From the NCBI GenBank assembly GCA_965204395.1, contig OZ241987.1, forward strand, positions 3,472,001-3,536,000: 64,000 bases of DNA. Direction: 5' to 3'. Numbering within the stretch: position 1 is the first letter of the stretch; each line of letters begins with the position of its first letter. The notes under the pieces were generated by a model. It made no database searches. It was not told where the DNA came from and saw nothing but the letters and a program-made list of their open reading frames with translations. A program made the position numbers and the translations under genes. Shown here one piece after another: positions 17,071-28,100 of this stretch. The stretch is from Bin87 sp965204395 (GTDB lineage Bacteria; Chloroflexota; Dehalococcoidia; Lucifugimonadales; UBA3495).

Positions 17071-17622
17071 TTATGATTCGGGATTGTCCTCGGGCGCCAA
17101 CTCCAGGAGGCGCATGCCGCGCTCGACCTGTTCCCCGGGCTGCACGGATACGCGCCGCACGACGCCGTCGCGAGGTGCGGAGATGACCAACTCCATTTTC
17201 ATGGATTCCATCAGCACGACGGTCTGGTTGCGCTCCACTCGGTCGCCCTCGGCAACGAGCACCTCCAATATCGCTCCAGGCATGGGGGCGAGAATATCGG
17301 CAGACCCTTCCGCGGCGGCAGCGCGACCGCGACGCCGGGGTTCGGCCCGTTGGAAAATATGGAGGCCTCCGTCCAGCCACAGGTGCAATTCGGAACCAAC
17401 CCAGGCCCAGGCGAAAGGGACGGTCCGGCCTGATTCGATGCGGCACAGTCCCTCTCCGGTTTCCCGAGACTCGATGCTGAGGGCGAGGCTGGTTATGAGT
17501 CCCTCCGGCGGATCGCTTTCGAGAGCGAACGTGTAGCTCGTTCCGTCCGCTGTGGCGTGGTAGCGGTACAGGTCGCTAGCGACGGGATACAGTTCCCGCA
17601 TCTCGCCGTGGTGCTGGGTCAC
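17071..17622 (-). CDS. Biotin carboxyl carrier protein of an acyl-CoA carboxylase
   Basis: The biotinyl-lipoyl domain occupies the last 75 residues, with the biotinylated lysine in ESMKM (a variant of the common EAMKM). The N-terminal 100 residues look like the BT linker domain of methylcrotonyl/propionyl-CoA carboxylases. I choose GTG at 17622 as the start: it forms a 4-bp GTGA overlap with the biotin carboxylase stop and has GGAGG six bases upstream. An ATG start at 17652 would overlap that gene by 34 bp. It works with the 17619 and 19172 products as a three-chain carboxylase. Confidence 0.87.
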   Translation of the reverse strand: MTQHHGEMRELYPVASDLYRYHATADGTSYTFALESDPPEGLITSLALSIESRETGEGLCRIESGRTVPFAWAWVGSELHLWLDGGLHIFQRAEPRRRGRAAAAEGSADILAPMPGAILEVLVAEGDRVERNQTVVLMESMKMELVISAPRDGVVRRVSVQPGEQVERGMRLLELAPEDNPES

Positions 17623-19121
17623 GGCAGCCTCCGCTGTCCGGCAGCCAGCCAAGGGCTAGCCGTCGCCGGATGTTCGCGCGGTGACGCTGCCGGGGATTGG
17701 CTCACAGCCTGGTCTCCCGCCCAGGCCGCCAGGGCACGGGCCATAGTGCGGGTGTCGACCGACAACGACGGCCGGGTGACGGCCGGGTTCCAATCCAGAA
17801 AGCCGGTATCGTATTCGCCGGCCGTGAACTGTGCGTGCTGCATCACCGCCCGCAACAGGGGGATGTTGGTGATCACGCCGAGCACCTGGAACTGGGACAG
17901 GGCGGTTTCCATCCTGCGGAGGCTGAAATCGCGGCTGGGCGCCCACGCGATCAGTTTGGCCAGCATCGGGTCGTAGTAGATTGAAACATCCTGGCCCTGG
18001 GCCACGCCGCTGTCCAGCCGTAAGCCGGGCCCGCTGGGCGGTTGCCACCGCAGCAACGTCCCGGTGGAGGGAACAAAATCGCGGTAGGGGTCCTCGGCGT
18101 AGATGCGGCACTCGACGGCGTGCCCACGAGGTTGAACGTCGTCTTGCTTTAGCGTCAGAGGTTCACCGTTGGCGATGCGGAGTTGCCACTCGACCATGTC
18201 CAAACCGAGGACGGCTTCCGTAACGGGATGCTCCACCTGAAGGCGGGCGTTCATCTCGAGGAAATAGAACTCTCCGCTGCGTGAATCAAGCAGGAACTCC
18301 ACGGTGCCCGCGTTGACATAACTGGCCTCGCGGGCCGCAGCCACCGCGGCGTCGCCCATGCGGGCGCGGAGTTCCGGTGTCAGCGCCGGTGACGGGGTTT
18401 CTTCGATGATTTTCTGGTGGCGGCGCTGGATGCTGCAATCGCGCTCGCCGAGGTGGATGGTGTGCCCGAACGCATCGGCCAGCACCTGCACCTCCACGTG
18501 GCGCGGATTCGTGATGTAGCGTTCGAGGAACACGCGACCATCGCCGAACGCGGCTTGGGCTTCGCGGCCGGCCAATTCCATGTCGGTGTCCAGATCATCC
18601 AGGTTCGTAACCAACCGCATACCCCGACCGCCACCGCCGGCGGCAGCCTTGACCATCAGGGGGAATCCCCACGTGTCGGCAAATTCCCCGGCGGTAGGAT
18701 CGCCCGGCCGACACACGGATGTGCTGGGCACCACAGGTACGCCGGCAGCAACGGCGATGTCCTTGGAGTTCAACTTGTCGCCCAGGGCCGCCATGCTGTC
18801 GGGAGTCGGCCCGATGAACGTGATCCCGGCGTCGTGACAGGCCCGGGCGAACTGCGGGTTTTCGGACAGGAAGCCGTAGCCGGGATGTATGGCATCCACG
18901 CCGCAGTCCTTGGCCGCCCGCAACAATTTGGCGATGTTGAGGTAGGTTTCTTCCGCAGTGTTCCCGCCCAACGCCACGGATTCGTGCGCGGTTTGCACAT
19001 GGGGCGCGCCGGCGTCGGCATCAGAATAAACCGCGACGGGTGCGATGCCCAAAGCGCGGAGGGTCTGATTGATGCGGACCGCGATTTCGCCACGGTTGGC
19101 TACCAGCACTTTGGAAAACAT
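17619..19121 (-). CDS. Biotin carboxylase subunit of methylcrotonyl/propionyl-CoA-type carboxylase
   Basis: ATP-dependent carboxylation of biotin. The 500-residue chain starts with the family hallmark MFSKVLVANRGEIAVRI, contains the ATP-grasp glycine loop GGGGRGMRLV and the active-site segment EMNARLQVEHPVTE, and ends with a short proline/alanine tail. The chosen ATG at 19121 matches the conserved N-terminus; a longer open frame continues upstream to 19694 but is antisense-like noise over the carboxyltransferase gene. It lies 50 bp after the carboxyltransferase and overlaps the carrier-protein gene by 4 bp, so the three genes form one operon. Confidence 0.93.
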   Translation of the reverse strand: MFSKVLVANRGEIAVRINQTLRALGIAPVAVYSDADAGAPHVQTAHESVALGGNTAEETYLNIAKLLRAAKDCGVDAIHPGYGFLSENPQFARACHDAGITFIGPTPDSMAALGDKLNSKDIAVAAGVPVVPSTSVCRPGDPTAGEFADTWGFPLMVKAAAGGGGRGMRLVTNLDDLDTDMELAGREAQAAFGDGRVFLERYITNPRHVEVQVLADAFGHTIHLGERDCSIQRRHQKIIEETPSPALTPELRARMGDAAVAAAREASYVNAGTVEFLLDSRSGEFYFLEMNARLQVEHPVTEAVLGLDMVEWQLRIANGEPLTLKQDDVQPRGHAVECRIYAEDPYRDFVPSTGTLLRWQPPSGPGLRLDSGVAQGQDVSIYYDPMLAKLIAWAPSRDFSLRRMETALSQFQVLGVITNIPLLRAVMQHAQFTAGEYDTGFLDWNPAVTRPSLSVDTRTMARALAAWAGDQAVSQSPAASPREHPATASPWLAAGQRRLP

Positions 19122-19171
19122 GTGACGATTGACGGGCGGCGGTCTGAAAGGGATCGTTGGTCGATTGCCCC

Positions 19172-20779
<1,608 letters not shown>

Positions 20780-20854
20780 AATTTGCTCGGTGTGGAGAAT
20801 CGCCCTGGTAGCCGAAAGTCTGACGGACGGATGATAACACGGTGCGCTCGGCAC

Positions 20855-21651
20855 ACGGGTCGGAGTTCGGGAGATGGCGGGCGGTGCGGGTTGTGCGCCG
20901 AGTGCTGCGGCTCCGTCATTTATGGATTCACAGCGTGGCGGTACTCACGCGTACCCGCTTTGCGCAACCTGTCACTGCCAGCGCCCCCGCCGACCCAATT
21001 CAGGTAGCACGGTCATTCCTGTTGGCGCCAAAACGCCCAACTTTTTGTGAATCACCTGCCTTTTGTGGCAAAAAGCCGCCCCATCGCCCCCCATCATCAC
21101 CCAATTCCCCCCAAAAACCCCAGTTCAGACACGCCACGCCCCGGCGACACTTCCTCCTTGCTCCAACCCTTCCCCCATCCGTACCATATTACCCATCGCC
21201 CAAACCCAACCCGCCACCCGGGCCCGCGACAGCCGTCCCAATGCCCACTTACAACACCGGGAACCTCCCTCCCCTAAACCCGCTCACCTGCCCGCCAATA
21301 CCGCTAAAACCGCCGCCAAAACCCTGCCCTCGACCCCCATTCAGCCCCACGACCCGTCCGATGCCCTACTGGAACTAGCGGAAATGAGAGGAAATGAGCG
21401 GGAAATCGACTTTTCCGTCCTTTCGCCACGCAATTACAAGCGGGTACGCGTGAGGCGTAGGGCCATTCGATTATCCACACGCGCCGATATAGGCCGCTCA
21501 TGGTGAGCCTGTCGAACCACGAGCGGACGGTTCGCTTACCAATACACCGGATGGTATTTGCTGCTCGGGTGATCAGATAACCGAATGACCCTGGCGTGGG
21601 GCGGCGGTACGATTGACACTGTCCGGCGCGGTGCATATCATTAAGCAGTCA
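20855..21651. other. Gene-free region with a strongly C-rich, G-poor tract
   Basis: No convincing gene lies between the carboxylase operon and tRNA-Phe. From about 21000 to 21370 the plus strand is almost devoid of G while rich in C and A, with many CCC, CCCC and CCCCCC runs, so the minus strand is G-run-rich and could form G-quadruplexes. Long proline-rich frames across it (to 21378 and 21506) are by-products of the composition. A palindromic repeat copy lies at 21494-21526. Confidence 0.7.
21494..21526. repeat. Imperfect palindromic repeat, copy A
   Basis: A 33-bp unit beginning CCGCTCATGGTGAGCC and ending with the near-inverse GAACCACGAGCGG. Over 31 bp its reverse complement matches the copy at 59981-60011 with no mismatch. 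It is REP-like in size and symmetry. Confidence 0.75.
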
Positions 21652-21728
21652 GCCGAGGTAGCTCAGCCTGGTAGAGCACGGCACTGAAAATGCCGGTGTC
21701 GGTGGTTCGAATCCGCCCCTCGGCACCA
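21652..21728 (+). tRNA. tRNA-Phe (GAA)
   Basis: A 77-nt cloverleaf including an encoded CCA. The acceptor stem pairs GCCGAGG with CCTCGGC, with discriminator A and CCA at 21726-21728. The D arm contains AGCTCAGCCTGGTAGAGC. The anticodon stem CGGCA/TGCCG encloses the loop CTGAAAA with anticodon GAA. The T arm contains GGTTCGAATCC. It is followed by no obvious integrase. An antisense frame reading RGGFEPPTPAFSVP is a well-known artefact of such tRNA genes. Confidence 0.97.
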
Positions 21729-22083
21729 CTTTCTCAATAAGGGACGGTTCCAACTCAAAGAAGGTATCAGCAAAAGGCGTAAACACGGATTGGGCCCGTT
21801 TTGCCGGACAATTGCTGGACAAATTGACAGCGGTCCACAGCGCCGGCCCATAACCCACAGTACTTTGACTATTGATCGCTCCCGCGTAATACCGGGCGCG
21901 ATCTGTTTTTTGCAAAGGCCGCGAGGTACTTTGGCCGGCCCAGGGACCGTCGGCCAGCACTTCACTCCCACCGATGCGGCAGCCTACAAAGACTGCAAAT
22001 CAATCCGTCGGTGTTTTCTCTTTGGCTCCGGTTCCGAATACCAAAGTGAGGCAGAACCTGGCCTGCCCGATCCCCCGGTTAGC

Positions 22084-22664
22084 ATGGCGGAAGTCAGGGA
22101 GACTGCGGCTACGATCAGGGCCCAATTGCCCGGCCCGACCCAAGAGCCTGTCAGTCTGGGCGACATCAATGAGGTCTCGATACGGGCTCTCTTCGACGAC
22201 AAGGGCCATCTCACGGGACCGGACGGCCGGATGGCCCCGATTGCCCGTTAACATGAGAGCGGCTTCGGTGGTGTCTATTTTGAAGAGGACACCCCGGCCA
22301 TGCGTATGTCTACATGCTGGATCCAAGCAACGTGGAGGCAGCGAAAAGTGCGTTCACGGACACTTATGGAGGTAGTTCGCGGCCTGTCACCAACCTAACT
22401 CCAGTACAGGAGGAACACTCATTCGACGACTTGGTCCGTTGGTTTTACATCCTGGACCGGGTGTTGATAAGCGCGGGCATACCTCCATCTATCGGGTCGG
22501 TGTCGGAGCATGAAAACTGTATCAGGTTCGGCATCAGAACCCAAGCCAGGATTGATCTGGTGCGCCGGACCACCCGTGAAATCGGTATTCCGGATAGCGC
22601 GGTGGTCTTCGTTCTTTCGAACCCGCAGTTGCTTCCTTGTCTGCTGAAGGACCCGCATTGTTAA
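22084..22664 (+). pseudogene. Decayed gene of unknown function
   Basis: Three pieces read as one protein once two lesions are repaired. MAEVRETAATIRAQL to GRMAPIAR ends in an in-frame TAA (22249-22251). The same frame continues HESGFGGVYFEEDTP, then a shift of one base near 22295 gives GHAYVYMLDPSNVEAAKSAF and on to ...LLKDPHC at 22664. The VYMLDPS and IRFGIRTQARIDLVRRTTREIG segments look like the ordered alpha/beta part of a secreted or regulatory protein, but I do not recognise the family. The intact piece 22314-22664 (116 codons) could still be translated. Confidence 0.5.
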
Positions 22665-22791
22665 GCCGGATTGATTTGACCTGAGCCTTGCCGCGCACTG
22701 AAAAAGCGTTGCGTTGCTGTGGTCGCGTGCCCCTTGGTCTTTAAGAATGCGCATTTGCAGAAGGAGCGATTGGGCTATCATACGCAAACGT

Positions 22792-22894
22792 ATGTTGCTG
22801 GGCGTGATCGCCCTGTTCGCCGTCGTGGCTGCGGGCCTAGTTCTCGCGGGAAATTCGATGGCGCAACGCGACCAGTCATTTGTCCGCATCCTAT
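22792..22894 (+). pseudogene. 5' end of a secreted-protein gene cut by IS630 copy 2
   Basis: From ATG 22792 the frame encodes a good signal peptide (MLLGVIALFAVVAAGLVLAG followed by NSMAQ) and about a dozen further residues before it enters the terminal repeat of the IS630 element at 22895 and soon stops inside it. GGAG lies about 20 bp upstream. No matching 3' part is recognisable in the 65 bp between the other IS end and the convergent SWIM gene, so the rest of the gene is lost. Confidence 0.55.
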
Positions 22895-22916
22895 TACTCG
22901 GTCAAATCTGTATTGG
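22895..22916 (+). repeat. Left terminal inverted repeat of IS630 copy 2
   Basis: Pairs with the right repeat at 24152-24173, with about 15 of 22 positions matching by eye; the outer TA is the target dinucleotide. Confidence 0.75.
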
Positions 22917-23315
22917 CAGATGTAGGACGTAATGAGCCACGGTTGCTATGGTGGTGGGAAACTGCGGTGTGGGACGTAAGGCGTCCATGGCTCAGGAGAA
23001 ATTTGCGGTACAGCTAACGGTGGATGATCGGTCTGAGCTGGAGCGGTTGATCCGCAGCGGCCAACACTCGGCACGGGTCATCAATCGAGTTCGCATCCTG
23101 CTCAAGACCGACGAGGGTTGGAGCGCCTCCCAGATGGCAGCGGCCTTGGACACGTCGCCGCGCACGGTGTTTCGCACCAAGCGGCGGTACGTCGAGGAGG
23201 GATTGGCCGGCGTACTCCACGACCGCCCCCAGGCCAGCCGGTACCGCAAGCTGGATGATCGAGGCGAAGCCCACCTAATTGCCCTGGCGTGCAGCGACGC
23301 GACCACTGGACGCTG

Positions 23316-23330
23316 TCCGCCTGAGGCGGA
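23316..23330. repeat. 15-bp palindrome, copy 1 (TCCGCC-TGA-GGCGGA)
   Basis: Perfect arms TCCGCC/GGCGGA around TGA. By comparison with IS630 copy 1 it stands in place of the six bases CAGTTA between CTG and (C/T)TGGCC. Confidence 0.8.
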
Positions 23331-23431
23331 TTGGCCGACAAGGTGGTGGAGTTGGGCGTGGTGGAGAGCCTGTCATACGAGACGGTGCGCCTTCGGCTCA
23401 AAAAAACGTCCTCAAGCCCTGGCAAAAGCGC

Positions 23432-23446
23432 TCCGCCAGAGGCGGA
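23432..23446. repeat. 15-bp palindrome, copy 2 (TCCGCC-AGA-GGCGGA)
   Basis: Perfect arms around AGA. In IS630 copy 1 the corresponding place has the six bases CAGTGG, before TG(T/C)ATC. Confidence 0.8.
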
Positions 23447-23560
23447 TGCATCTCCCAGATGAACGGGGAGTTTGTGGCGGCTATGGAGGACGTGCTGGAC
23501 CTGTACGCCGATCCCTACGATCCGGACCGGCCGGTGGTGTGCTTCGACGAGACTTCCACT

Positions 23561-23575
23561 TCTGCCAGAGGCGGA
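23561..23575. repeat. 15-bp palindrome, copy 3 (TCTGCC-AGA-GGCGGA)
   Basis: One arm base differs. In IS630 copy 1 the corresponding place has the six bases CAGTTG inside CFDETST-QL-LADV; here they are replaced by codons for SARGG. Confidence 0.8.
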
Positions 23576-23946
23576 CTGGCTGACGTGCGAGAACCCTTGC
23601 CCGCCGAGCCGAGACGACCCCGACGCCAGAGCCTGCCCCCTACCGGATACGGGGACTACGAGTACCGGCGTGGCGGCACCCGCAACCTCTTCCTGTTCTA
23701 CGAGCCTCGGGCTGGCTGGCGCCACATCGCCATCATCCAGCGCGGACCATGCAGGACTTCGCCCACCAGATGCAATGGTTGGTGGACACAGCCTATCCTA
23801 ACGCGCCCGTGATCCGCGTGGTTCTCGACAACTTGAACACCCACCGCATGGCGTCCTTGTACGAAACCTTCCCTGCGGCCGAGGCCCGACGCATTGTGAA
23901 ACGCCTGGAGTTTCACCACACCCCCAAGCACGCCAGCTGGCTGAAT

Positions 23947-23969
23947 CCTGTCCTGAGCTTGCCGAAGGG
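23947..23969. repeat. 23-bp insertion of a CCTGAGCTTGCCGAAGG-type repeat
   Basis: The segment CCTGTCCTGAGCTTGCCGAA plus GGG lies exactly between AAT and ATGGCG of the transposase. The flanks join in the correct frame only if 23 bp are removed. It resembles the core of the repeat at 21494 and 59981 (GAGCCTGTCGAA). Confidence 0.65.
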
Positions 23970-24151
23970 ATGGCGGAAATCGAGTTCAGCGCGCTGAGCC
24001 GAGCCTGTCTCAAGGGGAGAAACCCCGACGCCGATGCCTTGCGGCGTGCCATCTCGGCTTACGAGACCCGGCGCCACGCAGCCGGTATCACCATCAATTG
24101 GCAGTTCAGCACCAATGATGCCAGAACCAAACCCCGTCGCTTCTATCTCTG

Positions 24152-24173
24152 CCTTTACAACCTTGACTGAGTA
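24152..24173 (-). repeat. Right terminal inverted repeat of IS630 copy 2
   Basis: Reverse complement reads TACTCAGTCAAGGTTGTAAA plus GG and aligns with the left repeat. Confidence 0.75.
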
Positions 24174-24238
24174 CTAGGGCGATAACAGGCGTTCTGACGC
24201 CGGTTATCGTGGACGCGGCGCTGAACGCTCGGACCACG

Positions 24239-25150
24239 TCAGGTTCTTTCGAGGACCTCGAGGGCTTTGTCGAATTCTCGGCTCCGATTGGCTTCGGCCT
24301 CGCCGCCATGGCCTTGTCCAAGATAGATGTCCAAGGCGCTCCGGGAAGCGTTCCCGTAGGTGTCGCGTAGGGCAGGGATGAGCTCAAGCTCTCCCTGCCA
24401 GAAAGGGAAACGGCCTAGTTGCTGGGGCAGGGCGGCGTGCATGTCGGGCACCGTCGCCGCGCCGAGGTCCGCGTCGGCCAACGCGGGTAACGGGTTGGCC
24501 CAGAACACATCGGGGTTTTCCGGCAGTGGCTCGGGCACTTGCGGCGGTCCTTCGATGGTCTGGGCTGACTGGCGGAACTCCTCTCCCAACAGGTCCTCGC
24601 GGTCCATGCCCCGCATTCTGAAGATGAGGAACGGGTCGCGGTCGAACTCTTCGCCCAGCAGCAGGTACACGGCGGCGATGTGCTTGCAGGGGTTTGACCA
24701 GTCCGGACACGAGCAGTCGGTTTCGAGGTCGTCGCCTCTTTCGGGGAACATCGACAGCCCCACGGCTTTGAAGGTGTCCTCGATGTTCTCCGGCATTCGG
24801 CCGGCCATCAGGCTGGCGGCGATGACCGGCTGCTCGGCCAACGCTTGACGCAACCGCTCCCAGTCGGCGGCGTCGATGGTCCTGACGCTGATCTCGACGT
24901 TGTAGGGCCGCTTGCGGCTGCCCTGCACCTGGGCTGCCACCACGCCGTTTCGGACGTCAATCGAAAGGACCTGTCCGCGGCGAGCGTACGAGCGCCCACG
25001 GCTCAGCCGTGCGCCGATGCTGAACTGTTCGAGGGTCTGCATCCAGCGCTTGGTCCACCAGTTGGAACCGAAGTCGCCCCGACGGGAAGCGGCCCTGATG
25101 CCACCCCTCACGTCGATGGGACGGGAGTATTCGTGGTCGTAGTAGGTCAT
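24239..25150 (-). CDS. SWIM zinc-finger protein
   Basis: A 303-residue protein with a SWIM-type zinc motif C-x-C-x(n)-C-x-H (DCSCPDWSNPCKH, about residues 160-172), preceded by a basic N-terminal region (GSNWWTKRWMQTLE) typical of bacterial SWIM proteins. It is 45 bp downstream of the SNF2 helicase on the same strand, so they form an operon. This SWIM-SNF2 pairing recurs in bacteria, for example the ywqA/ywqB pair of Bacillus subtilis. A DNA-binding accessory of the helicase is likely. The C-terminal 100 residues are proline- and acid-rich and may be disordered. Confidence 0.9.
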   Translation of the reverse strand: MTYYDHEYSRPIDVRGGIRAASRRGDFGSNWWTKRWMQTLEQFSIGARLSRGRSYARRGQVLSIDVRNGVVAAQVQGSRKRPYNVEISVRTIDAADWERLRQALAEQPVIAASLMAGRMPENIEDTFKAVGLSMFPERGDDLETDCSCPDWSNPCKHIAAVYLLLGEEFDRDPFLIFRMRGMDREDLLGEEFRQSAQTIEGPPQVPEPLPENPDVFWANPLPALADADLGAATVPDMHAALPQQLGRFPFWQGELELIPALRDTYGNASRSALDIYLGQGHGGEAEANRSREFDKALEVLERT

Positions 25151-25195
25151 TGATAAAACCTGTCCTGTTGTCGTGGATTGAGCTGTGCCGCGTGT

Positions 25196-28100
25196 TCAGT
25201 CTTCGGGCGTGGCGCTGAGGGCCAGCACTTCCCGCAGTTCCGTGTTCGAGAGTTCGGTGAGCCACCGTTCCGACGTGGCGCCCACCACCTGATCAGCGGT
25301 CGCCTGCTTGGCCTCAATCATGAGGTCGATGCGGTCTTCCAGAGTGCCGGCGCAGATCATCTTGTGGACGTGGACGTCCCTGGTTTGGCCGATGCGGAAA
25401 GCGCGGTCGGTGGCCTGGTTTTCCACGGCTGGGTTCCACCACCGGTCGTAGTGGATGACGTGGTTGGCGCGGGGCAGGTTCAGGCCCGACCCGCCGGCCT
25501 TCAGCGACAGGACGAACACCTGCGGCCCCTGGGGGTCGTTCTGGAAGCGGTCCACCATCTGGTCGCGGTTCTTGCGAGAAACGCCGCCGTGGAGCATGGG
25601 CGTGTCGATGCCGTAGGTTTCCTGCACGTGCTGCTGGATGATGGCGCCCATCTCGGCGAACTGGCTGAAGACCAGCACGCGGTCGCCGGCGGGCATGATC
25701 TCGTCCAGCAACTCCTCGAGGCGGGACAGTTTGCCGGAACGTCCGGTAATGGTCGAATTGTCGCCCAACAGCTGGCGGGGGTGATTGCACACCTGCTTCA
25801 GCTTGACCAATGTGTCGAGGATAGAGCCGCGACGCGCCATGCCCTCGGCGTCTTCCAGTCGGGTTTCAACGTCGCGCAGCACGGCCTCGTAGAGGGTGAC
25901 CTGTTCGCGGGTGAGGTTGCAGTACTGCTTGGTCTCCTGCTTGTCGGGCAGGTCGTCGATGATGGTCGGATCGGTCTTCAGCCGGCGCAGGATGAACGGG
26001 CCGGTGGCTTTCTGGAGCTTAGCGGCGGCTTCGTCGTCTCGATTGGACTGGATGGGATTGAAGTACCGGCGCTTGAACTCCGCCTGGGAGCCCAGCAGTC
26101 CGGGGTTCAGGAACTGCATGATGGCCCACAGGTCGCCGACGTGGTTTTCAACCGGCGTGCCCGTGAGGGCGATGCGGTAGTCGGCGGGCAACGACCGGGC
26201 GGCCTGCGCCTGCCGGGTGACGGGATTTTTGACGTTCTGAGCCTCGTCAAGGGTGACGGACCGCCAGTCAACGGAAGCCAGCAGTTCGCGGTCCCGCGTC
26301 ATGGTGCCGTAGCTGGTGATCACGATCTGGTGGTCGGCGGCCTGCTGGGCGAACTGTTCGCCACGTTCACGGCCTGGCCCGTGGTGCAGCATTACCGGCA
26401 GGCTGGGCGTGAACTTCTGCGCTTCCCGCTGCCAGTTGTTGATCACCGAGGTCGGGCAGACCAGCAGGTTCGGCCTTTCGTTGCCCTGCTGACGGTCCCG
26501 CAAGATGGTGGCGAGAGTTTGGACCGTCTTGCCAAGTCCCATGTCGTCGGCTAGGCAGGCGCCGAGACCCCACCAGCGGAGAAAATCGAGCCACGAATAG
26601 CCCAGCTGCTGGTAGGGGCGGAGTTCTCCGTTGAACTCAGCGGGCGCATCCAGCAGCTCGATTTTGCCCTTCTGCTGCAGGGAGTCCAGCAAATCCTTGA
26701 GCCAGCTGGTGGTGGACAGAGAGACGTTGTCGGCTTCCGCCTGCTGGTCGGCGCCCAGCCCGATGCGGATGACTTCCCGCAGGGTGGCCTGGTTGCGGTC
26801 GCGCCAGAAGTCGGCGGCGGCGCGAATTTCGTCGGCGTTGATCTCGACCCACTGGCCGCGGAAGCGGACCAGCGGCACCTTCAGGTCGGCCAGCTCGAGC
26901 AGTTCCTCGGGTTCGATCACCTCGTCGCCCATGGCGACCTGGACGTTCAGGTCGATGAGGGACGCCATGGTCATGTTGGCGCCGCCCTGCATCGGAGGAG
27001 TGCGGACCTCGGCCCGAATGCTTGGGCGGCTCTTCGTTCCTCGGCGGGTCCACCAGGAGGGCAGCATGACGCCGAAGCCGGCCTGCTGGAGCGCGGCCGC
27101 CTGCTGGGTGAGGAACTGGTGCGCCTGTTCGGCGTCGAGCTTTGCGCCGGTCGGTTTTCGTCTGTTCAGGCTGTCGGCGATGGGCGGGCACACCGAGCCG
27201 GCCCGGGCCAGAGAAGTGAGCAGGAACTCGGCCGGGTTGAAGTCCGGCGACTGTCGTTCTTGGGCGTCGTCCACCGCCAGCAGGAGACTGTGGTCGTCGT
27301 GGGGCTGGAGCAGGTAGCGGAGGTACCAGTCCTGCTCGCGGAGGGCGGCCGGTGGTCCGTCCTCGTCGTGTTCGGGCGGTTCTTCCAGCCGCAGGCAGAG
27401 GCGGTAGGGAGAGTTGGCGGCCACGGCGATGGGCCGGTGCCATTCCGCAACCTGCCGGCGAAGTTGCTGGAGCTGGGCGACGGTGGCGTGGACAACGCCG
27501 TCCGCCGATGACAGGGCGTGCAGCCAGGCTTCGTGAACCGAGTCGGATCGTGCAGAGCCTTCGGTGGCGTCCCGGCGGATGATGTGGTTGACGATGCTGG
27601 CGATGAACTCCTTGAGTACGGCCGGCGGCGGATTGGTTGGTGATTGGTGGTTATCTGCGCCGGTCATGGCCCGAGCCGAAGCCGGCATGGCCTTGGCCAG
27701 TTCCGCCAGTCGGTGTGCGTCGTCGCCGATGTAAAGCGGCGTCCAGACGGCTTTGGTGTTTTCCTTGTTTTGCGCCACGTTGGGCAGGAACTGTTGCCGC
27801 GCAGTCAGGGCGGCGGCGAACATCAAAACGTGTCGCCAATAGAGCGCGTCGTGGCTCAGCACGATGCCGGGGGCTAGGACACGGCTGTTCTGGCAGCGTT
27901 GCAGCAGTTCGATAGCCTGCCGGCTGGAAAGCCTCAGGACAGGCACGCGCCAGGGCTTGATGCGGGGTTTGGCCTTGGATTTGAGCGCGGGGCCGGCCAA
28001 TGCTTCGGACGGTATCGGGTTGTTGCCGCGGCTGGGCAGCCAGACGATGCCACCCGCCTCGTCGTACGCGGCATCCTCGTGCGCAATGCCCACGGCTGCG

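Larger units (their letters stand above)
22987..24170 (+). pseudogene. IS630-family transposase, multiply broken
   Basis: The start MAQEKFAVQLTVDD corresponds to MSGKRYAIELTTEE of copy 1. The helix-turn-helix half is intact to LIALACSDA. After that there is a 13-bp loss near 23304, a palindrome replacement at 23316-23330 that puts TGA in the intended frame, the conserved A7 slippery run at 23400-23406, and further palindromes at 23432-23446 and 23561-23575. A 1-bp loss near 23731 lies before MQDFAHQMQWLVD, and a 23-bp insertion at 23947-23969 falls between HASWLN and MAEIEFSALSR. The DDE residues are still visible (CFDETS, VVLDNLNTH, and the WLN...EIEF glutamate). No functional protein is expected. 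Confidence 0.88.
22895..24173 (+). mobile_element. IS630-family insertion sequence, copy 2 (inactivated)
   Basis: A complete 1.28-kb element bounded by imperfect inverted repeats at 22895-22916 and 24152-24173 (TACTCGGTCAAATCTGTATT against TACTCAGTCAAGGTTGTAAA), both with an outer TA as expected for IS630. The enclosed transposase is dead (see its own entry), carrying at least one 13-bp deletion, one 1-bp deletion, three short palindrome replacements and one 23-bp insertion relative to copy 1 or to the reading frame. Confidence 0.9.

Noticed and set aside
20842..21506. Proline-rich plus-strand frames
   Set aside because: Low-complexity product of the C-rich tract without start signals or homology-like order.
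21649..21960. Antisense frames ending RGGFEPPTPAFSVPCSTRL
   Set aside because: They are the reverse-strand translation of the tRNA-Phe gene, a common annotation artefact.
21729..22083. tRNA-integrated island with an integrase
   Set aside because: No integrase gene or repeated 3' tRNA end could be found in the window.
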